Of a stretch of DNA of 64,000 nt, positions 45,098 to 55,879 are shown in pieces. The DNA is from Nectonema munidae (Eukaryota > Nematomorpha > Nectonematoida > Nectonematidae). A program made the position numbers and the translations under genes. Within the stretch, counting starts at the first letter, position 1, and every line of letters begins with the position of its first letter. The notes under the pieces are model-generated. The model had not been told where the DNA came from and did no database searches. It worked only from the letters and a program-made list of their open reading frames with translations. The stretch covers positions 434,001-498,000 of the forward strand of contig JAUIRK010000734.1 of assembly GCA_030549495.1 (NCBI GenBank), given 5' to 3'.

Positions 45098-46875
45098 ATG
45101 AATAGAAAATGTAGAAATGATTCTAATAAATTTTGTTATATTTGTGGGCAAGTTACACTACCTGGCCAGTTTTCTAATATCCTTTGTAAAAAAAAGTTAC
45201 CATGCCTACTTCGGCATGGAATTAGGTGATCAGGACAAAAAATTTGCTCCTCATTTTTGTTGCAAAACATGTGTCGAAAACCTTAGAAGATGGACTAAAG
45301 GCTTGACAAAATCTTTATCTTTTGGTATACCAATGCAGTGGAGAGAAAGCAAAGATCATTTTGAAGACTGTTATTTTTGTCTCACAGATTTAACTGGTAA
45401 GAGTTTCATTCATCTTTTCAATGTAAATATTAGAATCATTACCATTTGATTTCAGGAGTTAATAAAAAAAACAAGAAGCACGTTATTTACCCAGATCTTC
45501 CTTCAGCTAGAAGGCCAATAGCTCATAGTACAACTATACCCATGCCAGAAGCCCCAGTGATTCTTTTTGAAGAAAATACTGATGAAGATGAAGAAATAGA
45601 CACTTCTACATCATATATGATTAAAAATTCTGAGCTGAGACTGCCAAAACCTCTATCACAAGCTCAATTAAACGACCTGACCCAAGATTTGGGTCTATCG
45701 AAAGAATCTTCTCAACTACTTGCTTCAAGATTAGATGAAAATAATTTACTCTCCCCAGGAACGACGTATTACTGGTATCGTAGCAGAGATGAAGAATTTA
45801 GAAAGTTTTTCTCTATCCACGAAGAAAGTTTTATGGTTTACTGTGTTCAAGGATTAATTGAAACTCTTGGCTTACAATATAAGTCACAAGAATGGAGACT
45901 TTTTATAGACTCATCCACTAAAAGTTTGAAAGCTGTTCTTCTGCATATTGGCAATCGGGTATCTTCTGTTCCAATTGCTCATTCCATCCATTTATCTGAG
46001 AACTATCAAACTATGAAAACTTTATTGGATAATTTGAAGTACAATCTTCATAAATGGAAGATTTGCGGAGATCTTAAGGTATAAATTAAGTGTGAATGTA
46101 TGCATTCCTTGTTCTAAAAATATTTACTTATATTTCAGATTGTGTCTCTAATACTAGGAATGCAAGGAGGATATACCAAATATCCATGTTTTCTTTGTCT
46201 ATGGAATAGTAGAGCTGATGAGCAACATTATGAAAGGAAAGAGTGGCCTTCACGTCTCTCTTTTGATCCTGGATCTCACAACGTCTTACATGAACCTTTA
46301 GTCAATCCAAACAATATTTTACTTCCCCCACTCCATATAAAGTTAGGATTAATGAGAAGCTTTGTGAAGGCATTAAAAAAGAGAGCCAAGCACTTTTATT
46401 TATTGCCAAAAAATTTCGAAAAGTGAGTAATGCAAAGTTAGCAGCAGGGATCTTTGATGGTCCTCAAATAAGAGCTCTTATGAAGGACACTAACTTTACA
46501 GAAGTAATGGATGAAGCAGAAAAAGAGGCTTGGATATCTTTTAAAAAACTTTGTTATAATTTCCTGATAAACTTCAGAAGTTCAGAATATGATGTCATTG
46601 TGCAAGATTTAATAAAGAATTTTAAAGTATTGGGAGTGAGAATGTCTATAAAACTTCACTTTCTAAGATCGCATCTTGACTACTTTCCAGAAAACTGTGG
46701 CGATTATAATGAAGAACGAGGAGAGAGGTTTCATCAAGATCTCAAATGCATGGAAGAAAGATATCAAGGGAGATGGGATATAAACTTTTTGGCTGACTTT
46801 TGCTGGTGTTTAAAAAGAGACTCAAAGAACGAAAGTCATAAAAGAAAATCTCTTAAAACATCGTTTTTAAAATAA
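45098..46875 (+). CDS. Three-exon transposon-like gene of uncharacterised family
   Basis: Exons are 45098-45396, 45456-46078 and 46139-46875. The introns (59 and 60 bp) have clean GT-AG borders and keep phase (ACTG|gtaag...ttcag|GAGTT; CTTAAG|gtata...ttcag|ATTGTG). The protein starts MNRKCRNDSNKFCYICGQVT and has a cysteine-rich N-terminus (CYICG, HFCCKTCVENL, CYFC). It continues with VIYPDLPSARRPI, LTQDLGLSKESSQLLASRL, WRLFIDSSTKSLKAVLLHIG, GGYTKYPCFLCLWNSRADEQ, HIKLGLMRSFVKAL, GIFDGPQIRALMKD and ERGERFHQDLKCMEERYQGR. From memory, I recognise this layout as a multi-copy protein family of many invertebrates, probably mobile, with no settled name. Two single-base shifts (in the A8 run at 45188-45195, and near 46421) interrupt the frame. 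They may be recent decay or sequencing errors. Confidence 0.75.
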
Positions 46876-47280
46876 ATAAATATCATGATCCTCACCTTTT
46901 AATATTTTTCATTATAAAAATATCAGCATAAATATACTATTGAATATTAAAGGGTACTTTTTTTTTTTGATTTATTCAAAAAATAGGCTTAAATCTGTGG
47001 AGATATTTTCTGATAAGAAAAATAAAAAAACATTTTTTGCAAAAAAGTTCGACCTTATTGAGAAAAAATAAATGATAAAACCATATTATACATCTATTAC
47101 GTAATAGTTTTTTATCATCAACAAATCTTTGCGTTCAATAGCATACAAAATCAGTGTGATTTTTCTCAAGAAGCCACAGCTTATCAGTAAAATATCGATC
47201 TAGAAATTTTTAGCAAGGACAAAACTAGTAGCAGTACTGTCACCCAATTCCTCTTGTTTTACACCATCCATGTCAAACAT
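46876..47280. other. Spacer, no gene seen
   Basis: AT-rich. AATAAATAAA directly follows the stop at 46875 and could serve as poly(A) signal. Confidence 0.5.
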
Positions 47281-47464
47281 GCGGCCCATTACAAGCAGAT
47301 TTGCGGCCCATTACAAGCAGATTTGCGGCCCATTACAAGCAGATTTGCGGCCCATTACAAGCAGATTTGCGGCCCATTACAAGCAGATTTGCGGCCCATT
47401 ACAAGCAGATTTGCGGCCCATTACAAGCAGATTTGCGGCCCATTACAAGCAGATTTGCGGCCCA
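47281..47464. repeat. Perfect 22-bp minisatellite, eight copies
   Basis: Eight identical head-to-tail units beginning gcggcccattacaagcagat fill 47281-47456, then a partial unit to 47464. Because 22 is not a multiple of 3 and the unit lacks stops on this strand, all three plus frames stay open, so the repetitive peptides are an artefact. There are no spacers, so it is not CRISPR-like. Confidence 0.97.
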
Positions 47465-47539
47465 CACAGATTACAGTATTATTAATTATAATTTTATGTA
47501 TAAGTGTAGATTTAGACTTCTCAGACAACTAGGTTGACT

Positions 47540-48690
47540 GATTTTTACTTTTTTTGATATTCCTTGTTTGTAGGAATAAATTATTATCTGTTTTTGGTTT
47601 CGATTTTGTACATGAATTTAAATTGCTTGGATTATTTATAGATAGTAATTTAAGATGGAAAGAGCACAAAAATTTCGTTTGTTCAAAGTTAGCTTCACTA
47701 GTAGGTATTTTCCGATTATTAAAGAACAAATTAAATACAAATACTTTAATACATCTTTATAAATCATATTTCTTCCTCATATTTTTTACAATCTTTTAAA
47801 TTGGGGACACTCTAATCTATACAATGTTTTTGTTCTTCAAAAGAAAGTGATCAGACTAATATTTAATAAGCAAAATATATCTAATACTGACAGTGTCTTT
47901 TCAAATTTTGGTTTACTTAAAGTTGAAGATATATATGAGTTAAAACTATCGCTTTTTTGTTTTAAAATGATGACTGGGTATGTTCCCTTTAACTTTATGC
48001 AATTAAATACTTTTAATTTTGAACTAGAAAAAGGTAATCTTAGAACATCGTTGAATATGAGTTTACCTTCCCATAGATTAAAAAACTCCAAACAGTCTAT
48101 AGTTTGGAAATTAACACACTGTTGGAACCATAATATTGATACTTTCCAAACGTATAATACTTTTTCAAAATTAAAAAAAAATAAAGAATGACGCTTTAGA
48201 AAGTTATATTCTCTGATTTTATTATTTTTCGCACTTTAATCTGAATTCCAATTTAATTTGTTAAAGTGATTAAAGTTAATCATTTAGTTTAGAGTTGTAC
48301 TAGTTTTTTTTGTATATATGTGTACATTATCACTTTTTCTTACTGTTCACAATTCATTTAGATATTTTATTTGTTTGTTAACATTTACTTCTTAAGATAC
48401 TTCTTTTGATTTTGAAGTTTGTTTATATGTATAGTGTTTCTAGAAGCGGGTTAGCTTTTTAACCTTTTGAAACACTTTCTTTTCACTTGCATTTTATTGT
48501 GATGATTTTATTCTTGTGTTACATGCATATCCATCTATATATATTCGATTTTACTTATGTTTTTTTTAACAACTCTTCAATTATATATTAAACTGTTATA
48601 GTCATTTTATTTATGATTATATATATATATATTTTTTTTTTCTTATGTAAAAGTGAATAGTAAATAAATCTTTCTTTCTTTCTTTCAATA
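47540..48690 (+). mobile_element. LINE 3' end (CR1/Jockey-like) with microsatellite tail
   Basis: Plus-strand end of a reverse-transcriptase ORF: EFKLLGLFIDSNLRWKEHKN, CSKLASLVGIFRLLKNKLNT (47620-47740), then RLIFNKQNISNTDSVFSNFG, LLKVEDIYELKL and SLFCFKMMTGYVPFNFMQL (47850-48000). The 3' untranslated part ends in (tttc)n at about 48670-48687, like the short tandem tails of CR1-type elements. 5' truncated, with at least one frame change near 47800. Confidence 0.83.
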
Positions 48691-50130
48691 GCAAAGTATT
48701 ATGATTTTGAAGTAGAAGATTTTATCGATTTAGATAAATTCTTTTGAAACATTTATACATCAGAAAATATTAAAAATCCAGCTTTTTTCTACATCAGAAA
48801 CGAATAAAACCTCACTGAGTTTAAAAGAAGGAGTAATATCAGTAGCATCTCTGTCCCAGATAAGCTCCAACAAATAACAGCAGATTCTTCCATCTACAGA
48901 TAAAGAAATGCCAAGAAATCACAATTTTTTAAATTTAGAAAACGAGAAAAATGAGTAATCATATTTTTTTAAGTATGACAATTAATTTTAAAATTAAATA
49001 TTTAAAAAGCTTGGCCAGTTATTTTAAATTTTCCAAAAAAAAATGCAGAAGGTCTTTTAAATAAACTCCTTTCCCAGGAAAAATTTTCTTCTTCTGATAT
49101 GACCAAATTACTTGATTGTCTGTATACTCATTATAGTCTATATAAAGGAAGAATGTAAGAACTTTTAAAAATAATCTTAATCTTTTTTGTTTTTAACAAG
49201 TAATTTTAAAAATTTAGCTATCTCAGTAGTGACAAGTATACTCAATTAATCTATGTGATTTTGAAGAGTTTTCCATATCTTTTGGATGAAAGTTGTTTAC
49301 CAATCAAATCTTGCAAGGTAATTTTTGATAAAATTTAAATCTAGCAAGGCTCTCTCATTAAAAATATTTATTTATTTATTTTAGCTAAACTGAGAACTAA
49401 AATCCTGTATTTTTGGTCTAACCAAAGGAGAGGTAGGGATAAAGTTTTGAATGAGGTTAATGCAAAGAACGCAAATATTATACCCTCAATTTTTCTGATT
49501 CGAATTGTGAGACCGAGCTGTATTTCTTGAAAAACATAGTGGCAAACTCTTGCTCACAAGAAAGGTTATTGTTAGAACACAGGCTTAAGAGAGAATATAT
49601 ATAGAATATAAAAAATTAATTCATAATGAAAAAATGAAAATGGACATTACTTTCTACGACAAAAGAACTTTGATTGTAAAAACGAGACTATTTCAAAAAT
49701 TCTAGAATAGAAACAAAACAAGTAAGTTTTTCACAAATTCTATTAGACTTAAAAAACTTGTTTTTTAGATTTACTAAGAATTTGATAGAATGTGTCCTCA
49801 AGTAACAACAACAGAAGTTTCATTCAATTTGGCCGATAAACTGCAGTGTTAGAGGAAAGCGATACTAAACCTGATAAAAATAAAAAAATATTTAGTTTTT
49901 GAAGAGATAATTTCAAAAATTTCTGTTATTAACGATAATTTTCTTTAAGGTAGCTAAATTTTATTTTAAATCACATGTATAATATTTATTGTTTTTCAGA
50001 TCTACTCAAACTGGAGGCACTTGTTATTTTATTGAACGAAAGTTTTGAAACAATTATAACTGAAATTAATGAAGAAACAATAAAAACATTATACAAAGAA
50101 AAATTTACTTAAAAAGTGCTTCAATCTTTT
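48691..50130 (+). CDS. Exon-like pieces of an unrecognised gene
   Basis: Two pieces join well: about 49019-49156 (ILNFPKKNAEGLLNKLLSQE, KFSSSDMTKLLDCLYTHYSL, YKGR, donor gtaagaac) and 49219-49317 (acceptor aaatttag, YLSSDKYTQLIYVILKSFPY, LLDESCLPIKSCK, donor gtaatttt). The junction splits one codon consistently. Further coding-like stretches are 48899-48951 (MPRNHNFLNLENEKN, donor gtaatc), 49385-49530 (KLRTKILYFWSNQRRGRDKV) and 50000-50110 (DLLKLEALVILLNESFETII). The frame from 49317 into the 49385 piece does not fit, and a stop occurs near 48880. So this is a decayed gene, or one whose exons are only partly found. I do not recognise the protein. Confidence 0.4.
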
Positions 50131-50599
50131 TTGGAGTTGGTAATTGGAATGATCCTTGTGTGTAATGTGTACAACCTTTCATACCGAGAAAGCGGCAGGA
50201 AAACTTTTGTCTTTTTTCCAAAATATATTTATGGGTTTGAAACATGAAGATTCATCATACAAAAAATGATCACTACAGTTTCAAAAGTAGAAAAAGAAAT
50301 GAAAAATATGCATTTCTTAATTTCTTTTAATAAATTCTTCATGTTATGGATTTTTGATTTTACTATCATTTTGCATAAACTTTTAATATACATAACTTAT
50401 AAATAGACAGTGGTTAGTGCTTACAATTTCGCACCTGAATATTAGTAATATATTCACTTGTTAAAATAGTGCTTTTCGGATAGCGATAATGGCAAGGAAA
50501 CTTGTACTCATCCCATATCAATTAAGGGATACAAGCAAGTTTGTGATAGTCACTATTTTATATAGTGCTTTTTTGGACAGTCCTATATAAAACACGTTA

Positions 50600-51440
50600 A
50601 AATTATTATCATATCTATTTTTTTTTCTCAATGAGTTTTAAAAAATGAAATTAGAAAAGCGGTTTGCTAACATAAAAAATTTTCAAAACCAGTTTCTTCT
50701 TTTCAACTATATATCTTTCTCCAGGCTATTTTGTGCTTGCCTTTAGTTTGCTCATCATAAACATTTTTAATATAGTCATATTTTGACATTCTATAAACAA
50801 AATTCTAATTAGTGTTGAAAAATAACAGAAAATTATACGAATAAATGAAACGAAATATACATGATGATTGAATTTAACATACTTAAAAATGGCTATTTTA
50901 TTTTAAAACTCTACAATTTGAGAAAAATCGGGATTTTAAATCGCTTTTTGATATTTTTTTGATTGTTTTTCAATCTAAATAAATACCAGAATTAAATTGA
51001 ATATACTTGAAAATATGTATATATATACTGATTTTTAAGTATATTCAAAAATTAATATAAATAAAAATCGACTATTTTAATGACTGCTTTTAATTAAAAA
51101 ATATAATCACCATTGATTTGAAAATTGTTATCATTAGTTTTTTTCTCAATGAGTTTTAAATAAAACAAAATTATAAAACCGCTTTGTTAACATAAAAAAG
51201 ATTTCAAAACCGATTTCTTCTCTTCAACTATATATCAGTCTATGTCTTTTGACTAATTTTGATTTGAAAATCGGTATATATGTGATAAAACTATTTTAAC
51301 GTGGATAAAAAACAATTTTGAGATCAGTAGAAATTTTTAATCACCTTTTTAAACAAATTTGACTCATTTTAATCAAAAAATATGATCAGCATTGAATTCA
51401 CAATATTAGACTTGATAACTTGGTTTGAAATTGATTGTAA
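50600..51440. repeat. Satellite-like and direct-repeat block
   Basis: A segment of about 100 bp (ctcaatgagttttaaa, ...taacataaaaaa, ...cttttcaactatatatc) occurs at about 50625-50722 and again at 51134-51232. Between and after them are degenerate units like the 150-bp satellite of 33.8-37.8 kb (cattgaattcacaatatta, gaatatacttgaaaatatgtata). Confidence 0.65.
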
Positions 51441-51586
51441 AAAGCATAGCAAATCTCACAAACAGAGTGGTTAATATAAAATTTTAGGGGTAGTGCTATA
51501 GCAGCAGTATTAGTAGTATTTTTATATGGTCTGATGAGTTGATTTTATTATATAGAGTAGTTAGTTAATTAGTCGTTCTTCGTGTT

Positions 51587-51815
51587 ATATGGTGTGATGA
51601 TGTGATGAGTTATTCGTTTTTAGCATAGTTGTATCTTTTCTGTGTATTTTTTTTGGCTGTATGATGATCTCTCATCTGATTGGTTAATTTTATGGCAATG
51701 GAGCAGTATATTATGGTGTGGTGATGAGTTATTGATTTTTAGCAAAGTTGTAATTTATTGTGTATTTTTTATATAGTTTGATATACTCTCCTCTGATTGG
51801 TTAATTTTATGTCAA
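51587..51815. repeat. Diverged tandem duplication upstream of DCST-like gene
   Basis: Copy 1 (about 51587-51700) and copy 2 (about 51709-51815) share tatggtgtg(a)tgatg, gatgagttatt, tttttagca(t/a)agttgta, tgtgtattttt and ctgattggttaattttatg in order. Confidence 0.8.
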
Positions 51816-51957
51816 TAAATAAATTCAACCAATCAAAATTTTCCCAGGGACACACACACACATACCTTAAATGGACTAGCCGAGTTCGTTTTGATTGGTC
51901 CAAGTGGTGTGAAAAAGTGATAAAAATCAACCATGCGAAACACTTAATTTTGATTGG
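51678..51957 (+). promoter_or_regulatory. Cluster of five CCAAT motifs before DCST-like gene
   Basis: ATTGG at 51679, 51796, 51894 and 51953, and CCAAT at 51829, most inside TGATTGGT or AACCAATCA contexts typical of NF-Y sites. They lie 70-350 bp before the start codon at 52025. Two of the five belong to the tandem duplication. Function is inferred from motif and position only. Confidence 0.5.
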
Positions 51958-52024
51958 TCATAAATCTGATCGTTAAAAGCAGCCTGCGCGTTTTATTTAC
52001 ATTCTTATATTTTCACCATCAAAA

Positions 52025-53797
52025 ATGACCACACCAAATATCAAGAACGTATTTATTTTTATGCTATCTATTGTCCTGTCTATTATAACGGCAATTTTTA
52101 GTCATTTCTTTGTTTTTAAAAGATTATTATTTCTGTATGTGTTCCATCGCAATCTTTTATCTTCTCTATTTTCAATATACATAATATGCGGGTCATTGGT
52201 ATCTCACAAGATAAGGTGTTATTCTGTGTTAACTTTTTTTCAATTAATTGTTAAAGTTGGGAGGGGCTTTTTAATAAGCGCATTGGTGTTTTATTTTATA
52301 ATACAGCCTTCGACGCTAATTTCAGAAAATCTTATTAATTCTGTGGATTCCTTCAGTTGTCTTGTGGAGCAGGGAAGTAAATTGGCCAAAACTGAATTTG
52401 ATATGAAGTATAGACCCATTTTTACCGTTGCACGATCAATGTTGAAACAAGCAGAAGAAGGAGGCGAATTTAAAAGTATTCTTTTAAAACTTAAGAATAA
52501 TATACACACAATAAAGAAGGGTCTCAATAAGAAGGAGAAAGTAAAAAAACGGAAATCTAAAACAAAATTTAGTTGTATTGAGATGTACAAAGCTAGTAAT
52601 AGGAAATGTATAAGCACATTCAAAACCCTGAAGGAAAAATGTTTTCGCAAATTACGCATATTTAAATTTTTTTGTTATGTAATTAAGGAAGAATTTCTTT
52701 GTAGAAAATTGAATATAGGACAAAGCAAGAGAAACCCATGTAAGAATGCAGATAATAATGGAGAAATAAATTTCGGTAAGAATATAAAAATAATAAACAA
52801 GAAACTCAGTGTATTAGAAAAAGATATGAGCATAGATGTAAAATGTAAAATCAAAAAACCGAATATGCCTCTGTCAAAGGACAGCATAAATGATATCAAA
52901 GCAAATATTAAGTATAATGTAACGTTTTTCAAACAAGTTTTAACCTTTATTCAAAATTTTTTCACGGTTCTGGTAACTGGGCTCTCTTTGAAAGTCTTGT
53001 TGATGGGCCACACATATGTACAAAAATTTATTAATTCTATTAATTTTGACAATGTATACACCACAAAATATTTTTACAAAATAAACAAAAGAAGAGAAGA
53101 AGCCGGTAAAATGTGCGTTTTCCCTCTTGACCAAGACACCAGAAAGAGTCTAATCAATCCAGAATCAATTAAATTAAGCTCTAATGAAAAAAAGATGGTG
53201 CTTTCAACACTTTTAATAATAATTGTAGTGATTGGCTCCATCTTGGTATTTTTGAACTACATTTTTTTTATTTTCCTGAGGGCAGTGGCAAATCATCTAG
53301 ATTTCAATGTAGAACAGCGTGGTTCAGTCAAGATTGATTTCGAGATTTATGGACAAGGACATTTGAAAGAATATCTTAGCAAAGTTCTGAAAAAAATAAG
53401 CATGCAACAAGAGGTAAACAAAGTACACGATTTATCGAGGTGTATTCCCACGCCACAAAACATAACATCAAACGATTTAATATATATGTTCTCACTTGTT
53501 TTCTCCATCATTTTGATTGACACTATTATCATCTATTTGATGAGATTGCGTCAATATATTTGTTCTATTTTCTTTAGAAAATTGCAGAAGAAGAGAATAT
53601 TGACTCTTTACAACAATTTGTTGAGAGACAAGGTAAAAAAAATGGATGAGGAAGAGGATGAAAAAGAGGAAGGTCTTTGGCAAATTATAAAAAGCGAGAT
53701 TCAATCTTTACTTAACAAAGAAAAAAAAGAAGTTGCAATTGAGGAAACAATTCATCAGGGTGATGATAATAGATCAGGGGTCGAAAAGGAGTGTTAA
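52025..53797 (+). CDS. DC-STAMP domain protein, DCST1/DCST2-like, intact
   Basis: An intact 590-residue membrane protein in a single exon. About six hydrophobic spans lie at residues 8-31, 34-58, 66-94, 304-328, 391-419 and 486-508. The DC-STAMP-like domain is about residues 345-530: TKYFYKINKRREEAGKMCVF, KLSSNEKK before a membrane span, YGQGHLKEYLSKVL, CIPTPQ, and after the last span KKRILTLYNNLLRDK. This matches DCST1/DCST2 and the sperm proteins SPE-42/SPE-49/Sneaky, which act in gamete fusion or sperm membrane breakdown. The highly charged loop (150-290) holds many Cys and Lys. The C-terminal RING-like cysteine cluster of DCST1/2 is absent; the tail is acidic and ends GVEKEC. The start follows catcaaaaATG, with no upstream in-frame ATG needed. 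Assignment to DCST1 or DCST2 is not possible by eye. Confidence 0.88.
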   Translation: MTTPNIKNVFIFMLSIVLSIITAIFSHFFVFKRLLFLYVFHRNLLSSLFSIYIICGSLVSHKIRCYSVLTFFQLIVKVGRGFLISALVFYFIIQPSTLISENLINSVDSFSCLVEQGSKLAKTEFDMKYRPIFTVARSMLKQAEEGGEFKSILLKLKNNIHTIKKGLNKKEKVKKRKSKTKFSCIEMYKASNRKCISTFKTLKEKCFRKLRIFKFFCYVIKEEFLCRKLNIGQSKRNPCKNADNNGEINFGKNIKIINKKLSVLEKDMSIDVKCKIKKPNMPLSKDSINDIKANIKYNVTFFKQVLTFIQNFFTVLVTGLSLKVLLMGHTYVQKFINSINFDNVYTTKYFYKINKRREEAGKMCVFPLDQDTRKSLINPESIKLSSNEKKMVLSTLLIIIVVIGSILVFLNYIFFIFLRAVANHLDFNVEQRGSVKIDFEIYGQGHLKEYLSKVLKKISMQQEVNKVHDLSRCIPTPQNITSNDLIYMFSLVFSIILIDTIIIYLMRLRQYICSIFFRKLQKKRILTLYNNLLRDKVKKMDEEEDEKEEGLWQIIKSEIQSLLNKEKKEVAIEETIHQGDDNRSGVEKEC

Positions 53798-53851
53798 GTT
53801 GGAAGCTAGAAAACTTTATCTTGCATTTATCAGCATCGTTTTATATTGACA

Positions 53852-53857
53852 AATAAA
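53852..53857 (+). terminator. Poly(A) signal of DCST-like gene
   Basis: AATAAA 55 bp after the stop codon at 53797, in an AT-rich 3' region. Confidence 0.6.
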
Positions 53858-53879
53858 ACAATATATTATTGTTTAGAGA

Positions 53880-55550
53880 TAATGCTTTCTTGCTTAATTT
53901 TGGAAAGTGGAGTAGGGCTACAGGCGAGACCACTTTAAAAAAAACGTGCTTAGTGTAGTACCTCTTGGGTAGTACGGAAAACTACACAAAAATCAGGGTG
54001 ACAAGATTTCTGATTCAATTTGGTTGGAATGGACATGTAAGAATGAATAGAATAGTGCCTTCAGATATCAAACAGAAAGATAATGATTTTAACTCAAAAT
54101 ATTTCGATGAACTTTTGATTTGAAGCCTATGAGTTTCAAAATGGAGGAAAATAAAATTCACATTATAGTTTGCTCTTATTGCTTCTCTTTTTTACTTTTT
54201 AGGATGATATTTATTTCATCCAAAAATTTGAGCTATATTAAAATTTTTGAATTTTTCATCTTTTTTATAAAGATCGGTTGTTGTACAACGTTTATTCTAT
54301 TCTATTGCTTATATTTTATCTTTTTGCTTCAATAGACTTTTTATCTTTCCTTTTTCATAATTTTAGTGTATTTTTGTTGATTTAAAGTTCAATTTTCGTC
54401 AAATACATTAACTGCGTGGAAGTATATTACAAACAATAATTTTAATAGAGAAAGAAAATAGTTTGCAGTTTTTGTGGTATTATTAAACGTGAAATCGAAG
54501 TAAAGCGTAAATAATTATATTTCTTACTAGATTTTTTATCGATTAGCGACAACACTATTTAAATCTAAAAGTTAAAAAAGGATCCTTTTTTAGTTTTCTA
54601 TATAATATAGCATTTTTAATCAATGTGATGCTTTGAGCACTTTCTGGTTAACTCATGAATCGAAGCTGTTAAAATGATATAATTTTTAGCATCAAAAAAA
54701 ATAATGCAAAGAAAGGCAGCCAAATCTTTGACGTAAAAGTTATATATAGTGACAGAGTTATTTTAATGTTTTCCATCCAAATTCATGAATTATTATTTAG
54801 GGAATACGCAAATACAATAAATTATTATCTGCATAATGTAGTATTCCCATTTTCAGGATTTATCGAAACAAAATTCTATGAGCAAGAACTATAGTAAAAT
54901 ATGGAACATTTTATTAATATTGCCCCATGATCAATACTAAGTGAATTTGCATTTAGTTCTAATATTATTAATTCGAATGCCCATAATTCTTGCAATCATG
55001 TATATGGCAACTGAAGTTGTGATTATAACCAAGAGTTTTTCAAAAATTTAAGAAAGTTCTACTTGGAAAATGCTCAAAAAGCCACTGGTAGGTTAAATAA
55101 AATAAGTCTAGCAGAATATTTCTCCTGAAACAAAGGAATAGATTTATTGAAAAAATTTATTCTCAGAATTGACTCTTCGGTGGCAATGCACTAGCATACA
55201 TTTTCCAAAAATAACAATTCCAAAAGAGTATACTAAATATTCACACAATATTACATCTATTACATGAAACCTCTCACTCTTTTCTACCGAATGACACATT
55301 TTAAATTATGATAAGATCATTGCATATGGAGGCTTGCGTGCCTTGGACGTAATTCTTCTTTAGATTGGCTTCTTTTTTACTATTTTTTTTAATTTACTTT
55401 ATAAATAATGGTTGAAGTTTACCAATTATTTTATCTAACATATATGTGTGAATATCTATAAAATAATGATTACATCATAGAGAAAAAAATCTAAAATGAT
55501 AATTGATAGAGCTGAAAAATCATTTTTCTATCATATTTTACATTTAACCC
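53880..55550. other. Intergenic, no gene seen
   Basis: AT-rich. Small hydrophobic open frames are typical of T-rich sequence and were not accepted as genes. Confidence 0.55.
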
Positions 55551-55730
55551 AGGGGCGCACATTCGGGGGGCGAGGGGGGGGGGCTTCAAAATAGATTTTT
55601 ACTGTGAAAAAGAAGTTCCTCTTTTACAAATTAAAAATATTTAAATCTATAGCTTATCATCTAGGATTACAATCAGGGGCGCACATCCCGGGGGCGAGGG
55701 GGCGACTTTTTAAAATTCCATTTAGGTTCC
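55551..55730. mobile_element. Nested CAGGGGCGCACAT termini around a dispersed repeat
   Basis: CAGGGGCGCACATTCGGGGG starts at 55551 and CAGGGGCGCACATCCCGGGG at 55673, each followed by a G-rich tract. Between them, 55590-55672 is a copy of the repeat at 33052-33130. The two ends look like hAT-type MITE termini in the same orientation. Confidence 0.55.
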
Positions 55731-55879
55731 ATTTTAAAATAGTGAAAATTGCTTTATTAGTTTATTTTGTTTCCTTTCTCTCTTATGTTAATTATGTAGA
55801 AAATTTTTCAATTTTGAGTGGTGCAGTGGATGTATTTTCCTTGACCAGGCACTGATGTACCGCTTATGTCAAATTATGA

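Noticed and set aside
47281-47464. CRISPR-like array
   Set aside because: Units are contiguous with no spacers, and the setting is animal DNA.
47254-47537. Three overlapping frames encoding a 22-residue repeat protein
   Set aside because: They arise only because a 22-bp repeat without stops is open in every frame.
54120-54335. Small hydrophobic protein after the DCST-like gene
   Set aside because: Typical of T-rich sequence; no conserved pattern or promoter.
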